Shown: positions 1 through 10,418 of the stretch, one piece after another
Position numbering within the stretch: the first letter of the stretch is position 1
Layout: each line of letters opens with the position of its first letter
Assembly (NCBI GenBank): GCA_036346225.1
Contig: JARFIW010001105.1
Location: 620,001-684,000 of the forward strand
DNA: 64,000 nt
Direction: 5' to 3'
Source of the DNA: Platerodrilus igneus
Taxonomy: Eukaryota > Arthropoda > Insecta > Coleoptera > Lycidae
Program-made: the position numbers and the translations under genes
The notes under the pieces: generated by a model
The model's database searches: none
Seen by the model: the letters and a program-made list of their open reading frames with translations, nothing else
Told to the model about the DNA's origin: nothing

Positions 1-1167
1 TGCTATCTTGAAATATTTTCAGAACTTTTCTAATCATTCATAAAATTTAGTTTTCCGAGTGACCAGTTATTGATACGTCATAAATAAATTAAATAACGCT
101 ATCTACATCTTTAAGAAGTTCTTTCGCCAACTGCTGAAATATACCAGGCACCGTGGATATTCCAAATTGCAAACGTTTAACATCAATTTGCTCCATTATG
201 TGCAACGATTGCTTGTGCTGTCGCCAAAGCATCATCTATTAGTAACTGCTGATATGCTTGGCACATGTCGTTTTTCAAACATTTTTTCACCTACCAAAGT
301 AGACAGTAGGTCATTAAAGATAGAATATAATCCTTAAAAGTCCCAAGTTCGTCAGAGAAAACTTCTGGAAATTTGCTTATAAAAGCTGGTGTTATTGTGC
401 TGGGAGTAATAACAGGTTAATTATTTATTTGATTAATACCATAAATGCTTAATCCCAATCAGTAAACCAGTTACAAGCCAAATGATTCTTTTGACCAGTA
501 GAAACAGTGATAGGAAGCTTAACGTATTTTTCGTCAAAACACGCTAACATCACAGGTACCAATCATTTGCATAAGCCTTTGATTATAACCAATAAATGTA
601 TCAGTAGAAACAAATAGTTTTTGTTTTTTATATACACCTTATTGAACCATGCTTCCTTAATAATAGATGCAGCACAGCCCAGATCAACTTACATAACACA
701 ATTGTGATGATCAATCAATACCACAACATCGTATATGAGAACATGCTGTCATTATTCATTTTAGTTAGTTAATTTTTGAACTATCCTCTTCATCACAGTT
801 GTAGTCAGTTACATTGATATAACCTAGCTGTTGCTTTATTCTTTGAATTTGAATTCTGATTTAGTTGCTTATTGAAACACGCCTTTTGTATGTGTCCAAC
901 CTTTGAGCAAGTTTGACATTTTGAATCCCTAAATGGGCATTTATTGTGTAAATAATTTCCACCACATCTATAACAATGTTATTTCTTTATTGTAATTTTA
1001 GCACTTTCACCTTGGCCACTAGCTACAACTTCTTTGCAAGAAAGAGTAACCAGTTTAATACCCTGCTCCCTAATTTCTTTGGGATTCACCGAAGCAGTTT
1101 TAGCAGCAAGAGCTTTATTATAAGTAGACTTCAACGTTAATTCTGGTCCTACCAGTAAATAACACAA
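1..1167 (-). pseudogene. Ty3/gypsy-type retrotransposon gag-pol fragment, broken
   Basis: Read on the minus strand this holds, in order, pieces of gag, protease and reverse transcriptase of a Ty3/gypsy LTR retrotransposon. The gag end (979-1167) is open for 62 codons. After an in-frame stop it continues into two zinc-knuckle motifs (about 863-975): CYRCGGNYLHNKC and CQTCSKVGHIQKAC, the second a canonical CX2CX4HX4C. Around 660-720 VDLGCAASIIKEAWF resembles an aspartic-protease active site, with D-L-G in place of D-S/T-G. Around 110-185 RLQFGISTVPGIFQ matches the gypsy RT block before the YxDD motif, which here is spoiled (stop, then FIYDVSITG). RNase H and integrase would lie left of the window. 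Several stops and frameshifts make this copy dead. The family call is from motif order and is fairly firm; the clade is not resolved. Confidence 0.75.
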
Positions 1168-1204
1168 ATGTTACGTTTTATTTTAAAGCGTTAAGAAAAT
1201 AGAT

Positions 1205-1690
1205 TTATTAATTTAGAAGTTAGGGATAGTCTGCATCTATCACTATCTGCGTGCAAAAGTCTGCTCTCGGTCTACCTCTACTTCTTTTTTCCTATCTCTA
1301 CTTGTAATAATATATCCTGTACTATTCCCAAAAAAAAAAACCTTAGAACGTATCCTTCCCTTCTATTTCTATTTTTTTTTTGTTTTTCACAGATATCTTT
1401 ACTCCTCTACTATTTCTTAACCTATTTGTTATTTATTAACCTTGTCTGTTCATGCTATCATCCTTACACATCTGAAGCACAACATTCTAGAAAGCTTCTA
1501 TCTCTCTCTGTCTGCTATTCCTACTGTCCCTATTTCATAAACATACTGTGCTGTGCTCCACACATATGCTGTCAACAATTTTCTTCATATTCCTATGTTT
1601 GTTGTCTTTGAATATAAGTTGCTGTTCTTTCTTTCTTTCATGTCTAGTAACCTATGAAACATTTTTGAAATTTGAAAACCGATCTAAGGA
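1205..1690 (-). repeat. LINE (RTE-type) 3'-tail fragment
   Basis: This stretch reads like the minus-strand LINE tail at 56970-57530 and is the reverse complement of the plus-strand LINE tails at 44580-45060 and 47230-47740. Translated on the minus strand it gives a decayed version of the LINE C-terminus (ACTCCACACATATG is the complement of the HMCGA-type 'YVWS' region seen in better copies). It abuts the gypsy gag fragment, so one of the two probably inserted into the other. Confidence 0.65.
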
Positions 1691-2105
1691 ACCCTTATGT
1701 TTGTGCCACTTTCGTCCCATTTAACCAACGTAATTGCTACAGGCTTCAATATCTCCGTGTACTACATCTTTTAACTACACACTGTATACATTACTGCTAC
1801 ATGAAGCGCTTATTATTTAGAAACCTAATAATAAAATTCAAATTTTAATCTGAGGTTAGAGTGTGCATTAATTTTTTTAATATTTCTATAATAGGTGTCA
1901 GATTATTAATGTTATAGTTTCAATAATAGTAAAAACTGTTCCAACTATCTATGAATGAATATGTTCGTGCTAAGAGATGATGTAAGTTACTTAATCATAT
2001 TATAATAATATAAAACCTTATTGTAATTCATTTGCGATTGGCAATCCTGTGACGTCATAACTGAAAGTAGTCCCAACTATTGGAATTTAATCAACCGACA
2101 ATTGC
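1691..2105. other. Unassigned AT-rich sequence
   Basis: No coding frame, repeat family or RNA gene recognised in this stretch. Confidence 0.4.
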
Positions 2106-2109
2106 TGAA

Positions 2110-3340
2110 AATCTCGCAAATTTTTTATTGCTATTTGACAGACCAATTGCCAAGACGCGCTTACTGCCTGTGTAAAAACAAAATTCAGTTGTGACCTGTA
2201 GGGAATACAAAAACCGCTCATAAAGAATACAGATATTAGAAATGGCAGAAGGCATATGAGTTACACCTTCTGCAGTGTCAGCCAATTGCTAAACCCGCAC
2301 TTAATGCGTCTGTAAAAACAAAATTCACTTGCGACTTGTGGGAATTTCAAAAACCATCAATAAAGGATAAAAATATTAAAAATTAAAAATAACAGAAGGC
2401 AATTGAGTTAAACCATCCACAGTGTCAGACCGATTGCTAAGACCGTGCTTAATGCCTCTGTAAAAACAAAATTCACTTGCAACCTGTAGGGGTTTCTAAA
2501 ACTGACCATAATGGATAAAAATATAAAAAATCAGAAATAGTAAAAGGCAATCGAGTTACATCTTCCACATCTGCAGAACTATTGCTAAGACCATGCCTTA
2601 ATGCACCAGTAAAAACAAAATTCACTTGGTAGACCCCTAATGACTTCAAAAATTGTCTATAAAGGATAAATAATAAAAAATTGGAAATGGCCGAACGATA
2701 TCAAGCCTACACCTTCTGCAATGGCAGAACGATTGCTAAGACCGTGCATAATGCATCTGTAAAAACAATCACTTACAACTGACTTGTAGGGGCTTCAAAA
2801 TCTGCCCATAAAGAATAAAATTTTAAAAAAATCAAAAACGGCAGAAGGCGATTGAATTACAGCTTCCGTATTGACACGACTACTGCCAAGACAATGCTTA
2901 ATACACCAATAAAAACAAAATTTACTTGCAACAGGGACTTCAAAAACCCACCCTACAGGATCAACAAATATTTTAAAAAATGAGAAATAGTATAACACTG
3001 TCGAGCTACATTTTCCGCATTGGCAGAACGATTGCTAAGGCCGTGCTTAATGCTCTGTAAAAACAAAAATTACTTGTGATCCGTAGGGGGCTTCAAAATC
3101 TTTCCATAAACAATAATAAAAATCATAAATGGCGTAAGCCAATTGAGTTACACCTTTCACTTTGGTAGAACAATTACTAAGACATTGCTAATGCAACTGT
3201 AAAAACAAAATTCGCTTAGACTCGTAGGGACTTCAAAATCTGCCTCTAAAGAATAAAAATAAACAACAGAAATTTCAGAAGACAATCGAGTTACACCTTC
3301 TGTATTAGCAGACCGCCCGTAATGCATCTGTAAAAACAAA
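2110..3340 (-). repeat. Tandem satellite array, left (inverted) arm
   Basis: About eight imperfect head-to-tail units of roughly 140-150 bp. The conserved words recur at regular spacing: GTAAAAACAAAATTCACTTG, GGCAGAAGGCAATCGAGTTA and GCAGACCGATTGCTAAGAC. The arm is in the opposite orientation to the units from 3341 onward. Short open frames in it arise because each unit can be read through; frame drifts between units (the unit is not a multiple of three), so no protein is supported. Confidence 0.85.
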
Positions 3341-3616
3341 TTTTGTTTTTACAAATGCATTAAGGGTGGTCTTAGCAATCGGTTTGCCAATGTGGAAAGT
3401 GCAACTTGATTGTCTTCTGCCATTTTTAATTTTTATTATTTTTATCCTTTGTGGACGGTTTTTGAAGCCTCTACAGATCACAAGTGATTTTTGTTTTTAA
3501 CGTATTAAGTGCAGTCATAGCAATCGGTCTACCAATATGGAATATGTAACTCGATTGACTTCTGTCATTTTTAATTTTTAATATATTTATGCTTTATGGA
3601 CAGTTTTTGAAGCCCC
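3341..3616 (+). repeat. Tandem satellite array, right arm, proximal part
   Basis: About two units of the same satellite in plus orientation, beginning exactly where the left arm ends. TGTAAAAACAAA meets TTTTGTTTTTACA at 3340/3341, so the two arms form a perfect short hairpin at the junction with no spacer. The array is interrupted at 3616 by a DNA transposon and resumes at 10419. Confidence 0.85.
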
Positions 3617-4325
3617 GGGTCAATCCATTTGAAATGGTCCAGAAAAAAATAATCCAGCTGCTTGACCATTTTAGAAAAAAATTGATATTTTTACCATCAA
3701 TTACATATGAAATCAGTAGCTTAAAATAATTTTTAAAAAATTTTTTAGAGTCAACCGTTTGAATATGGCGGCCATCTTTGTTTCACGATGCATGCTGATT
3801 TTTGAGTTTGTAAGCTCCTACGGAAAACTCATTTTCTCAGGACTGGTAAGTCAAACTAATAATTAAAACACCATTGTTTTCCTTACAGTCTGCTGTATCT
3901 TCTATGTCCTCTTCGCTATTAGACTATTTTGAAGTCCAATACTTGAAAACTGCTATTGAAAACAACTGTTTTCATTATTTCAAGACGCCGCATTTGAGGG
4001 TAATTTTTTAGCACATGGGGATGTATATCAAAGTTGATTTTTAGCATGATAATAAACCTAACTAAGTAACTTGTATTAAAAGTACTCTTAACCCTGATAT
4101 TTGTTACCTTATTTTTTATAAATTTTTAAACTTCAAATTTTTGAAATTTTTGTTAACTTTAGGCTTTAATATCTCTGGTGGGGAACTTGATAAAAATCTA
4201 ATTTTTTATATATGTTATACTTAGATGCAACATAAAAGTACTGTACAAATTTCAACCTGTATATCTGAGTACTTTGGTGGCTATGAATTTTTGAAAATGG
4301 TCTTTTTGCGCCTATTTAGCAATGC
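3617..4325 (+). repeat. Left ~700-bp TIR of the large transposon
   Basis: Aligns by eye with the reverse complement of 9731-10418 along its whole length with few indels. It carries an ATGGCGGCCATCTTTG element (3765-3780) and a GTAAGT...TTACAG segment of 43 nt (3846-3888) containing ACTAAT; both are also present in the right TIR. Confidence 0.85.
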
Positions 4326-4874
4326 GTAAACTTGAATAATTCATTAAAATTTTATAATTTGTAAACTTTTTACTTTTAATAACTCTTTTTAAGTTTTTTT
4401 TTAAACTTTTTATCTACGTCCAGTACAACACAAAATATTGTAGTTCTATTTATAAATAGAATCTAGGCCTACTCTTATTAAATTTTTATTATTTTATTTA
4501 TTGAAAAAAATACTTAATAGTATAAAGACAAACAAACATGCATAGTATGATAAAGAGGTTCAAGTCAATTCTAAATAACTCCCACTGGCAAGAAATCAAC
4601 TGTAGCTTTCAGTTGTGACAAGGTGCAAGTGTGTCTGTACAGGTCAGTACAGTGGAGCTGTCACGTGAAGAGCAGTGCTCAATCTCAGTCTTGTATGTCA
4701 ACTCAACCAGTAAACAGTGCTTTCTAGTTTGATAGTGTTGTGTATTGTATATATTAATACAGTGTTAAATTTATAATTTTTTTAAAATTTCTATCTAGTT
4801 CGATTAATTCAGTGAATTTCAGATAATAATAATTATTTTTTATTTGTATTTTTATTGATTAATTTTTATTAAAT
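4326..4874. other. Leader between left TIR and transposase frame
   Basis: AT-rich sequence of the large transposon, with no long open frame. It probably holds the 5' untranslated region of the transposase gene; no clear promoter motif was identified. Confidence 0.4.
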
Positions 4875-7400
4875 ATGGAGTCGTGTTCTGTTGGAATATG
4901 CATTGGAGAGTTGTGTCATAATAACTCTTATGGCCCTGTTTCCAAAGACATAAAACATGTCAAGAATTTTGATGAAGTAAAACAACTTCTGCTAAAGCTG
5001 AGGTTGCCATTTACCGTTTCAACAATTTGTGACTACCATGAGAAGAAATACATTATAAAGTACAATCATCTGTTCGGTCAATCGTGCTGTGACCTTTTTA
5101 AAAAGCATAAAAAGACTGTAACTAAAGGCTTAAGAGAAATTTCATTGGACCAAATAAGAATGCCAGAACGAAATCCTGTTGAATTAATACTAGGAAAATC
5201 AATATGCACTAACTGTTATACAATGATTTTTGTATTAATAGAAACTAATAATATGGCTGTAGATCAATGCGATGACATCGATCAAAAACTTTGTACCACC
5301 AGAAGGAAAGATTTGTCAATTAGATTCAGCATGTGCAGCTCTTGGTGTATCTCCTGCATCAAAACTAAGAAAGCTAAGCAATGATAAAAGAAGTAAAGCT
5401 ATTGAAATTAAAGTTCACAAAGTATCTGAAAAATTGCGAAAAAATCTTGAACATTGTTTTGATCAAACAAACATTGATTAACAACAAAAAAATGACAACA
5501 GTGCTTTGACTGCTGAGGAGTACTTAGAACTAATTAAATCGTTAAGAGATATGTAAAGTGGCAACAAATGATGAAAAGGTAAAAATATTAAGTTTACTTC
5601 CGAAATCTCGGTCAAGACATAAAATAACATAAGAATTCAATGTCAGCGGTCGATTGGTAAAACTTACAAACAAGCTTGTAAGAGGACAAGAAATACTTCC
5701 TGAGTTAAGCAAAAAATCTGGAACCAAAATTAAAGAAGATAAAGTTCAGGAAGTCATCCAATTTTATGAAGATGATGAAAACAGTAGATTGTGCCTAAGG
5801 AAGAAGGATTGTGTTTCGGTAAAGGTGGATGGCAAAAAAATAACAAAACAAAAGCAATTAGTACCCTGTAATTTGAATGAACTCTATGTTGCTTTTAAGG
5901 CCGCTAACCTGGATTGCAAAATTGGAAGATCCAAGTTTTGCTCTTTACGTCCAAAATGGTGTATTATTTTAGTAGGAGCATCAGGGATGCACAATGTATG
6001 TGTATGTATTTATCATCAGAATGTAAAGCTAATAATTGATGGAGCAAAACTTAATGTTTCTCACAAAGATCTGATGGAACTAATTGTTTGTGATATAAAT
6101 AACCATGACTGCATGATGAATATTTGCACTAAATGTCTTGACATGTTCAACGAATCATAGGAAGAAGATTGTTTGTTTGAAAACGTGGAATTCAAGCAAT
6201 GGGTAAATACTGACAGGTCAGAAATGATAAAAGTAATCAAAAGTCAAGACGAATTCTTTGAATGTTTCGTGAACCTGCTACAAAATCTCTAAAGTCATCA
6301 TTTTGTGTCAAAAGTTCAAAGTAAAGCTTTGAAAACCATTAAACAAAATCTTACAAATACTGAATATGTGATATTAGCAGATTTCTCTGAAAACTTCACA
6401 TTTATGGTTCAGGATGAAATTCAAGGATACCACTGGGTAAACGACCAAGCCACAGTATACCCTATTGTTGTGTATTTAAAAGATGGTGATGCAGTTAAAA
6501 GCCACAGCATGTGCATTTTCAGCGACTGCAGAGAACACAGTACAACAACTTTTCATGCTTTACAATCCAAAGTCATTGAAAAGATCAAACAACTCAAACC
6601 TGAAGTAAAAATGCATTTATTTTTCTGATGGAAGTGCAAGTCAATACAAAAATAAAAAGAATTTTGTCAATATTTGTTATCATGAAAGAGACTTTGGTCT
6701 GAAAGGAGAATGGCATTTTTTTGCATCATGCCATGGGAAAAATGTGTGTGATGGTGTTGATGGGACCACAAAACGAGAAGTGACGCGAGCTACTTTACAA
6801 AGAACAATACAAAATCAAATTCTTGATATTGAGCAGATGTTCAACTTCTGCCAAACTCACATCAAGAATATTTCTTATTTTCACATCAAACAAACCGATA
6901 TCAGTCTATATGAAGCAAAGTTGAGAAACAGATTCCACCAGTGCAGACGAATAGTTGGCACAAGACATTTTCACAAATTTCAAGCTACATCTGAAACTCA
7001 CTTGAGATGTTACCTCATATCAAAATCCGTCAAGTTTGAAGATCATATAACATCTATTGTTAATATTGCACTGCAAATTCACAATACGATTGCCTGTATT
7101 TATGAAGGTCAGTGGTGGATTGGAGAGGTTATGAAGATAAGTTTAGAGCATAATGATATTAATGTGCTTTTCTACCATCCACCTGGACCTAGAACTTCTT
7201 TCAAAAAGTCATCCAGTGATAAGGTTTGGGTGCCTCTTCAAAATGTTTTAAGAAAATTAAGTGTTTTGGAGCTTATAACATCCACTGGTCGATCACACAA
7301 TATCTCTCCGGGGCTTTGCGAAGAAATCAGTGAATTGCTCAATGGACGCAAACAAAAAAGAAAGTGCAAAGACATTCTCAAAAAACAAATGATCCAGTAA
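4875..7400 (+). pseudogene. Decayed transposase-like gene of the large-TIR element
   Basis: One protein spread over three frames, with frame changes near 5290-5480, 5650 and 6615 and an in-frame stop at 6158. N-terminal part: a Cys/His-rich block (CIGELCHNN, CDYHEKK, SCCDLFKKH, CTNCY) that could bind zinc. Middle: SRLCLRKKDCVSVKVDGKK, KIGRSKFCSLRPKWC, VCVCIYHQNVKL. Core: VILADFSENFTF (about 6370-6400), FSDGSASQYKNKKNF (6621-6665) and WHFFASCHGKNVCDG (6712-6755), plausible acidic catalytic motifs of a DDE-type nuclease. C-terminus: ACIYEGQWWIGEVMK...VLFYHPPGPRTSF, a small beta-rich block resembling a Tudor/chromo-type module. The family is one I have seen as unnamed multi-copy proteins in animal genomes. 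Transposase is inferred from its place between long TIRs; the superfamily is unknown to me. This copy cannot make the whole protein. Confidence 0.6.
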
Positions 7401-7561
7401 GTTGTCAGTTAGTCTAGAATTCAACCTAAAAAGTCTTTTATTAAAATAAAAGAACAGTAACAAGGACAATTTGTAAAAATTTGAATTTGAATTTTTAACT
7501 CATTGAATTTAATTATTAATAATTGTTTTTCAATCATGGACTTTATATGATGTAAGTAATA

Positions 7562-9611
7562 CAGGGTGCCCTATTTCTTACACGTTGTATGGGTAACTCT
7601 GTTATTTGTGACATTAGAGAAAAGGTTAAATAGGGAAACTAGTGCAGTTTTTAATGCCGAGTTCAGCCATAAAAAGATAATTAACATACAGGGTGTAGCA
7701 AAAGCGTTATACCAAAATAACGAAATTTCGATCTTTTTTGTTTTGCTTCGTGGTTAATTTATTGTGATAGATAGAGTAAAACATTGTAGATGTTTTTTAC
7801 ACTATTTTAAAAGGAGAATAAGATAAACTTATTTGTTTTTACATGGCTTTGGTCATGTTCGAGTAAATAAGTGAGGTTATGTTTTTTTAAATGGAAACCA
7901 TAATTGGCGGTAGTTCTGATAAAAAGGCATTTTTTTCTCTTTTCAGTGATGTACTACAATGCACATGTTCAACATAAAAATTTTTGAAAAAAATTTGTTT
8001 TTATGAAATACGAAACTTGCTATTAAATAAAAAAATACTTATGCATAACGTAACAAAAATATCAAAAACAAATTATGTTAAAAATTTTAAATATAATATC
8101 ACTTCATAAGGTGTTCAAAGTGCCCACCATTGTGTTGAAGGCACAGCTCACATCGTTTTTTAACATTACGAAGTGCTTTTTCTATTGTGCGTGCATCAAT
8201 GCTTGCAATAGCTGTTTGGATTCTAGCTATTAAATTCTCAAGCGTTTGAAGAGTAGTAGAATACACTTTATTTTTTAAGTCACCCCACAAATAAAAATCT
8301 AATGGCGTAAGTTGTGGTGAACGAGCAGGCCAATCAATTTCCATTTTGTTACCAATCACGTGCTCAAAACGATCAGTTAAATATTGCTTCACTGATGTGC
8401 CACTGTGTGCAGGGGCACCATCGTGTTGGAAATACTTTAGTCTGCAATGGATGTTAAGAGGTAATTCATCCAAATATTCTTCCAGTTGGTGTTTTAGGAA
8501 ATTTAAGTAATTTGCAGCTGTCAAATTGTCGGTATAAAAAAAAGGTCCAATAATTTTTCCACAAAATATTCCACACCAACAATTAATACCAAATTGATGT
8601 TGATCTCTGGATTCACGCACAAGTTTAGGATTTTCTTGAGAATAAAATACTTTGTTATGCCGATTAAATATTCCGTTATTTGTAAATTTAGTCTCGTCAG
8701 TAAACATAATGGTTCAACTTGCACAGTGGTTTGCAATTTCGGCAGTAGAAGATTCTGGTTTATAGTTAACAAACGCCAACACATTCGTTTCAACAGTTTC
8801 TTCATATTTTCGTAAGAATTTAGGTTTGATAAATGCACCATATGCCTTAAGATTATTTTCAAGTATACTAAATATCCGACAGTGTGGTTGCTTATGTTCC
8901 ATGTACCTTTCAAAGTACAAATCCGCTGCTGCACGAGAGTTACGATTCGAAGAATAGTAGCAAAAGAGCATGTCATTTCTTTCTTCATTTGTGTAGGACA
9001 TTCTAACTATTAGAAGAAAATAATGTACGTATAAACACAAAATAACAGTACTATCTAATTTCTGTTATTCAAACAAGTGAAATCTATTGTTATGTGTCAT
9101 ATGGCAACTTGATTCTTAAAATCAGCTAAAATATTCACATATTATTTAATACAAAGTTTTGTATTTCATAAAAACAAGATTTTTTCAAACATTTTTATGT
9201 TAAACATGTGCATTGTAGTACATCACTGAAAAGAGAAAAAAAATGCCTTTCTATCAAAACTACCGCCAATTATGGTTTCCATTTAAAAAAACATAACCTC
9301 ACTTATTTACTCGAACATGACCAAAGCCATGTAAAAACAAATAAGTTTATCTTATTCTATTTTTAAAATAATGTAAAAAACATCTACAACGTTTTACTGT
9401 ATCTATCATAATAAATGAACCACAAAGCAAAACAGAAAAGATCAAAATTTCGTTATTTTGGTATAACGCTTTTGCTACACCCTGTATGTTAATTATCTCT
9501 TCATGGCTAAACTCGGCATTAAAAACTGCACTAGTTTTCCTATTTAACCTTTTCTCTAATGTCACAAATAACAGAGTTACCCATACAACGTGTAAGAAAT
9601 AGGGCACCCTG
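7562..9611 (-). mobile_element. Tc1/mariner-like element 1 with long TIRs, nested in the large transposon
   Basis: Both ends read inward as CAGGGTGCCCTATTTCTTAC and are flanked by TA (7560-7561 and 9612-9613), the target duplication expected of Tc1/mariner. The inverted repeats run about 460-480 bp (7562-~8030 and ~9145-9611), far longer than the ~30 bp of classic mariners. A second TACAGGGTGTAGC motif lies ~125 bp inside each end. The transposase is on the minus strand. The insertion separates the host transposon's gene from its right TIR, so it came later. Confidence 0.88.
8099..9040 (-). pseudogene. Mariner-like transposase with internal deletion and one stop
   Basis: A single minus-strand frame of 314 codons broken only by one TGA (8714-8716). 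The N-terminal helix-turn-helix starts MSYTNEERNDMLFCYYSSN. The DDE triad is visible as MFTDETKF, QHDGAPAH and SPQLTPLDFYLWG, with about 40 residues between the second and third aspartates (my count), i.e. the DD41D-like range rather than DD34D. Compared with the copy at 53356, about 55-60 residues between the first HTH half and the first aspartate are missing. The catalytic core is otherwise continuous. The C-terminus NGGHFEHLMK matches the NGQHFEHLI ends of the other copies. Non-autonomous as it stands. Confidence 0.85.
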
Positions 9612-9730
9612 TATAGTTTCAATATTATAAAAGCTTGCTATTTTTGTATATATTTTACATTGTAAATTTATATATAGTTATATAATAATGAACATGATGC
9701 CAAGCGTTATATATTCCAGGTGTTTCATTA

Positions 9731-10418
9731 GCTATTTTTACCTACTTTTCAAAAATTCGTAGCTACCAAAGTACTCAAATATACACGTTGAAATTTTTAG
9801 AGTAGTTTTAGGTTGCATCTAAGTATAACATATAAAAAAATTAGATACTTATCAAGTCCCCCACCAGAGATATTAAAGCCTAAAGTTAACGGAAATTTCA
9901 AAATTTTCAAGTTTAAAAATTTATAAAAAAATAAGGTAACAACTATCAGGGGTAAGAGTACATTTAATACAAGCTACTTAGTTAGGTTTATTATCATGCC
10001 AAAAATGAACTTTGATATACATCCCCTTTTGCTAAAAAATTGCCCTCAAAAGCAGCCTCTTGAGAAATGAAAATGGTTGTTTTCAATAGCAGTTTTCAAG
10101 GATTGGACTTCAAAATAGTCTACTAGTGAAGAGGACATAAAAGATAGAGCAGACTGTAAGGAAAACAATGGTGTTTTAATTATTAGTTTATGACTTACCA
10201 GTCCGGAGAAAATGAGTTTTCCGTAGAAGCTTACAAACTCAAAAATCAGCATGCGCAGTGAAACAAAGATGGCCGCCATTTTCAAACGGTTGACTCTAAA
10301 AAATTTTTAAAAATTGGTTTGAAATACTGATTCCATATGTAATTGATGGCAAAAGTATCAATTTTTCCTAAAATGGTCAACCAACCACCTTTGGACCACT
10401 TGATATGGATTGACACCC
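9731..10418 (-). repeat. Right ~690-bp TIR of the large transposon
   Basis: Inverted copy of 3617-4325. It keeps the ATGGCGGCCATCTTTG element (about 10262-10277 on the minus strand) and the 45-nt GTAAGT...TTACAG segment (10154-10198). A 79-codon frame on the minus strand starts 10285 within this TIR; it is a by-product of the repeat and is not called as a gene. Confidence 0.85.

Larger units (their letters stand above)
3617..10418 (+). mobile_element. DNA transposon with ~700-bp terminal inverted repeats (superfamily unassigned)
   Basis: The two ends are inverted copies of each other over ~690-710 bp (3617-4325 and 9731-10418). They start GGGTCAATCCATTTGAAATG on the left and GGGTGTCAATCCATATCAAG on the right read inward. 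Between them lies a decayed transposase-like gene (4875-7400) and a later mariner-like insertion (7562-9611). Without that insertion the element is about 4.75 kb. It sits inside the satellite array: the left flank ends in GAAGCCCC and the right flank resumes at ATTTAGTGCAGTC, so roughly 35-40 bp of one unit are missing and no target-site duplication is visible. Long TIRs plus this protein do not let me name a superfamily. Confidence 0.8.

Noticed and set aside
2091..3339. Short open frames of 60-67 codons repeated along the satellite, with phrases such as SNICILYERF and TEFCFYTG
   Set aside because: They arise from reading the tandem unit; the frame is not kept between units and the unit length is not a multiple of three.
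10046..10285. A 79-codon gene (MKMAAIFVSLRMLIFEFVSF) in the right TIR
   Set aside because: It lies wholly in the inverted repeat, the left TIR version is frameshifted, and no family is recognised; noted only as a possible spliced leader.
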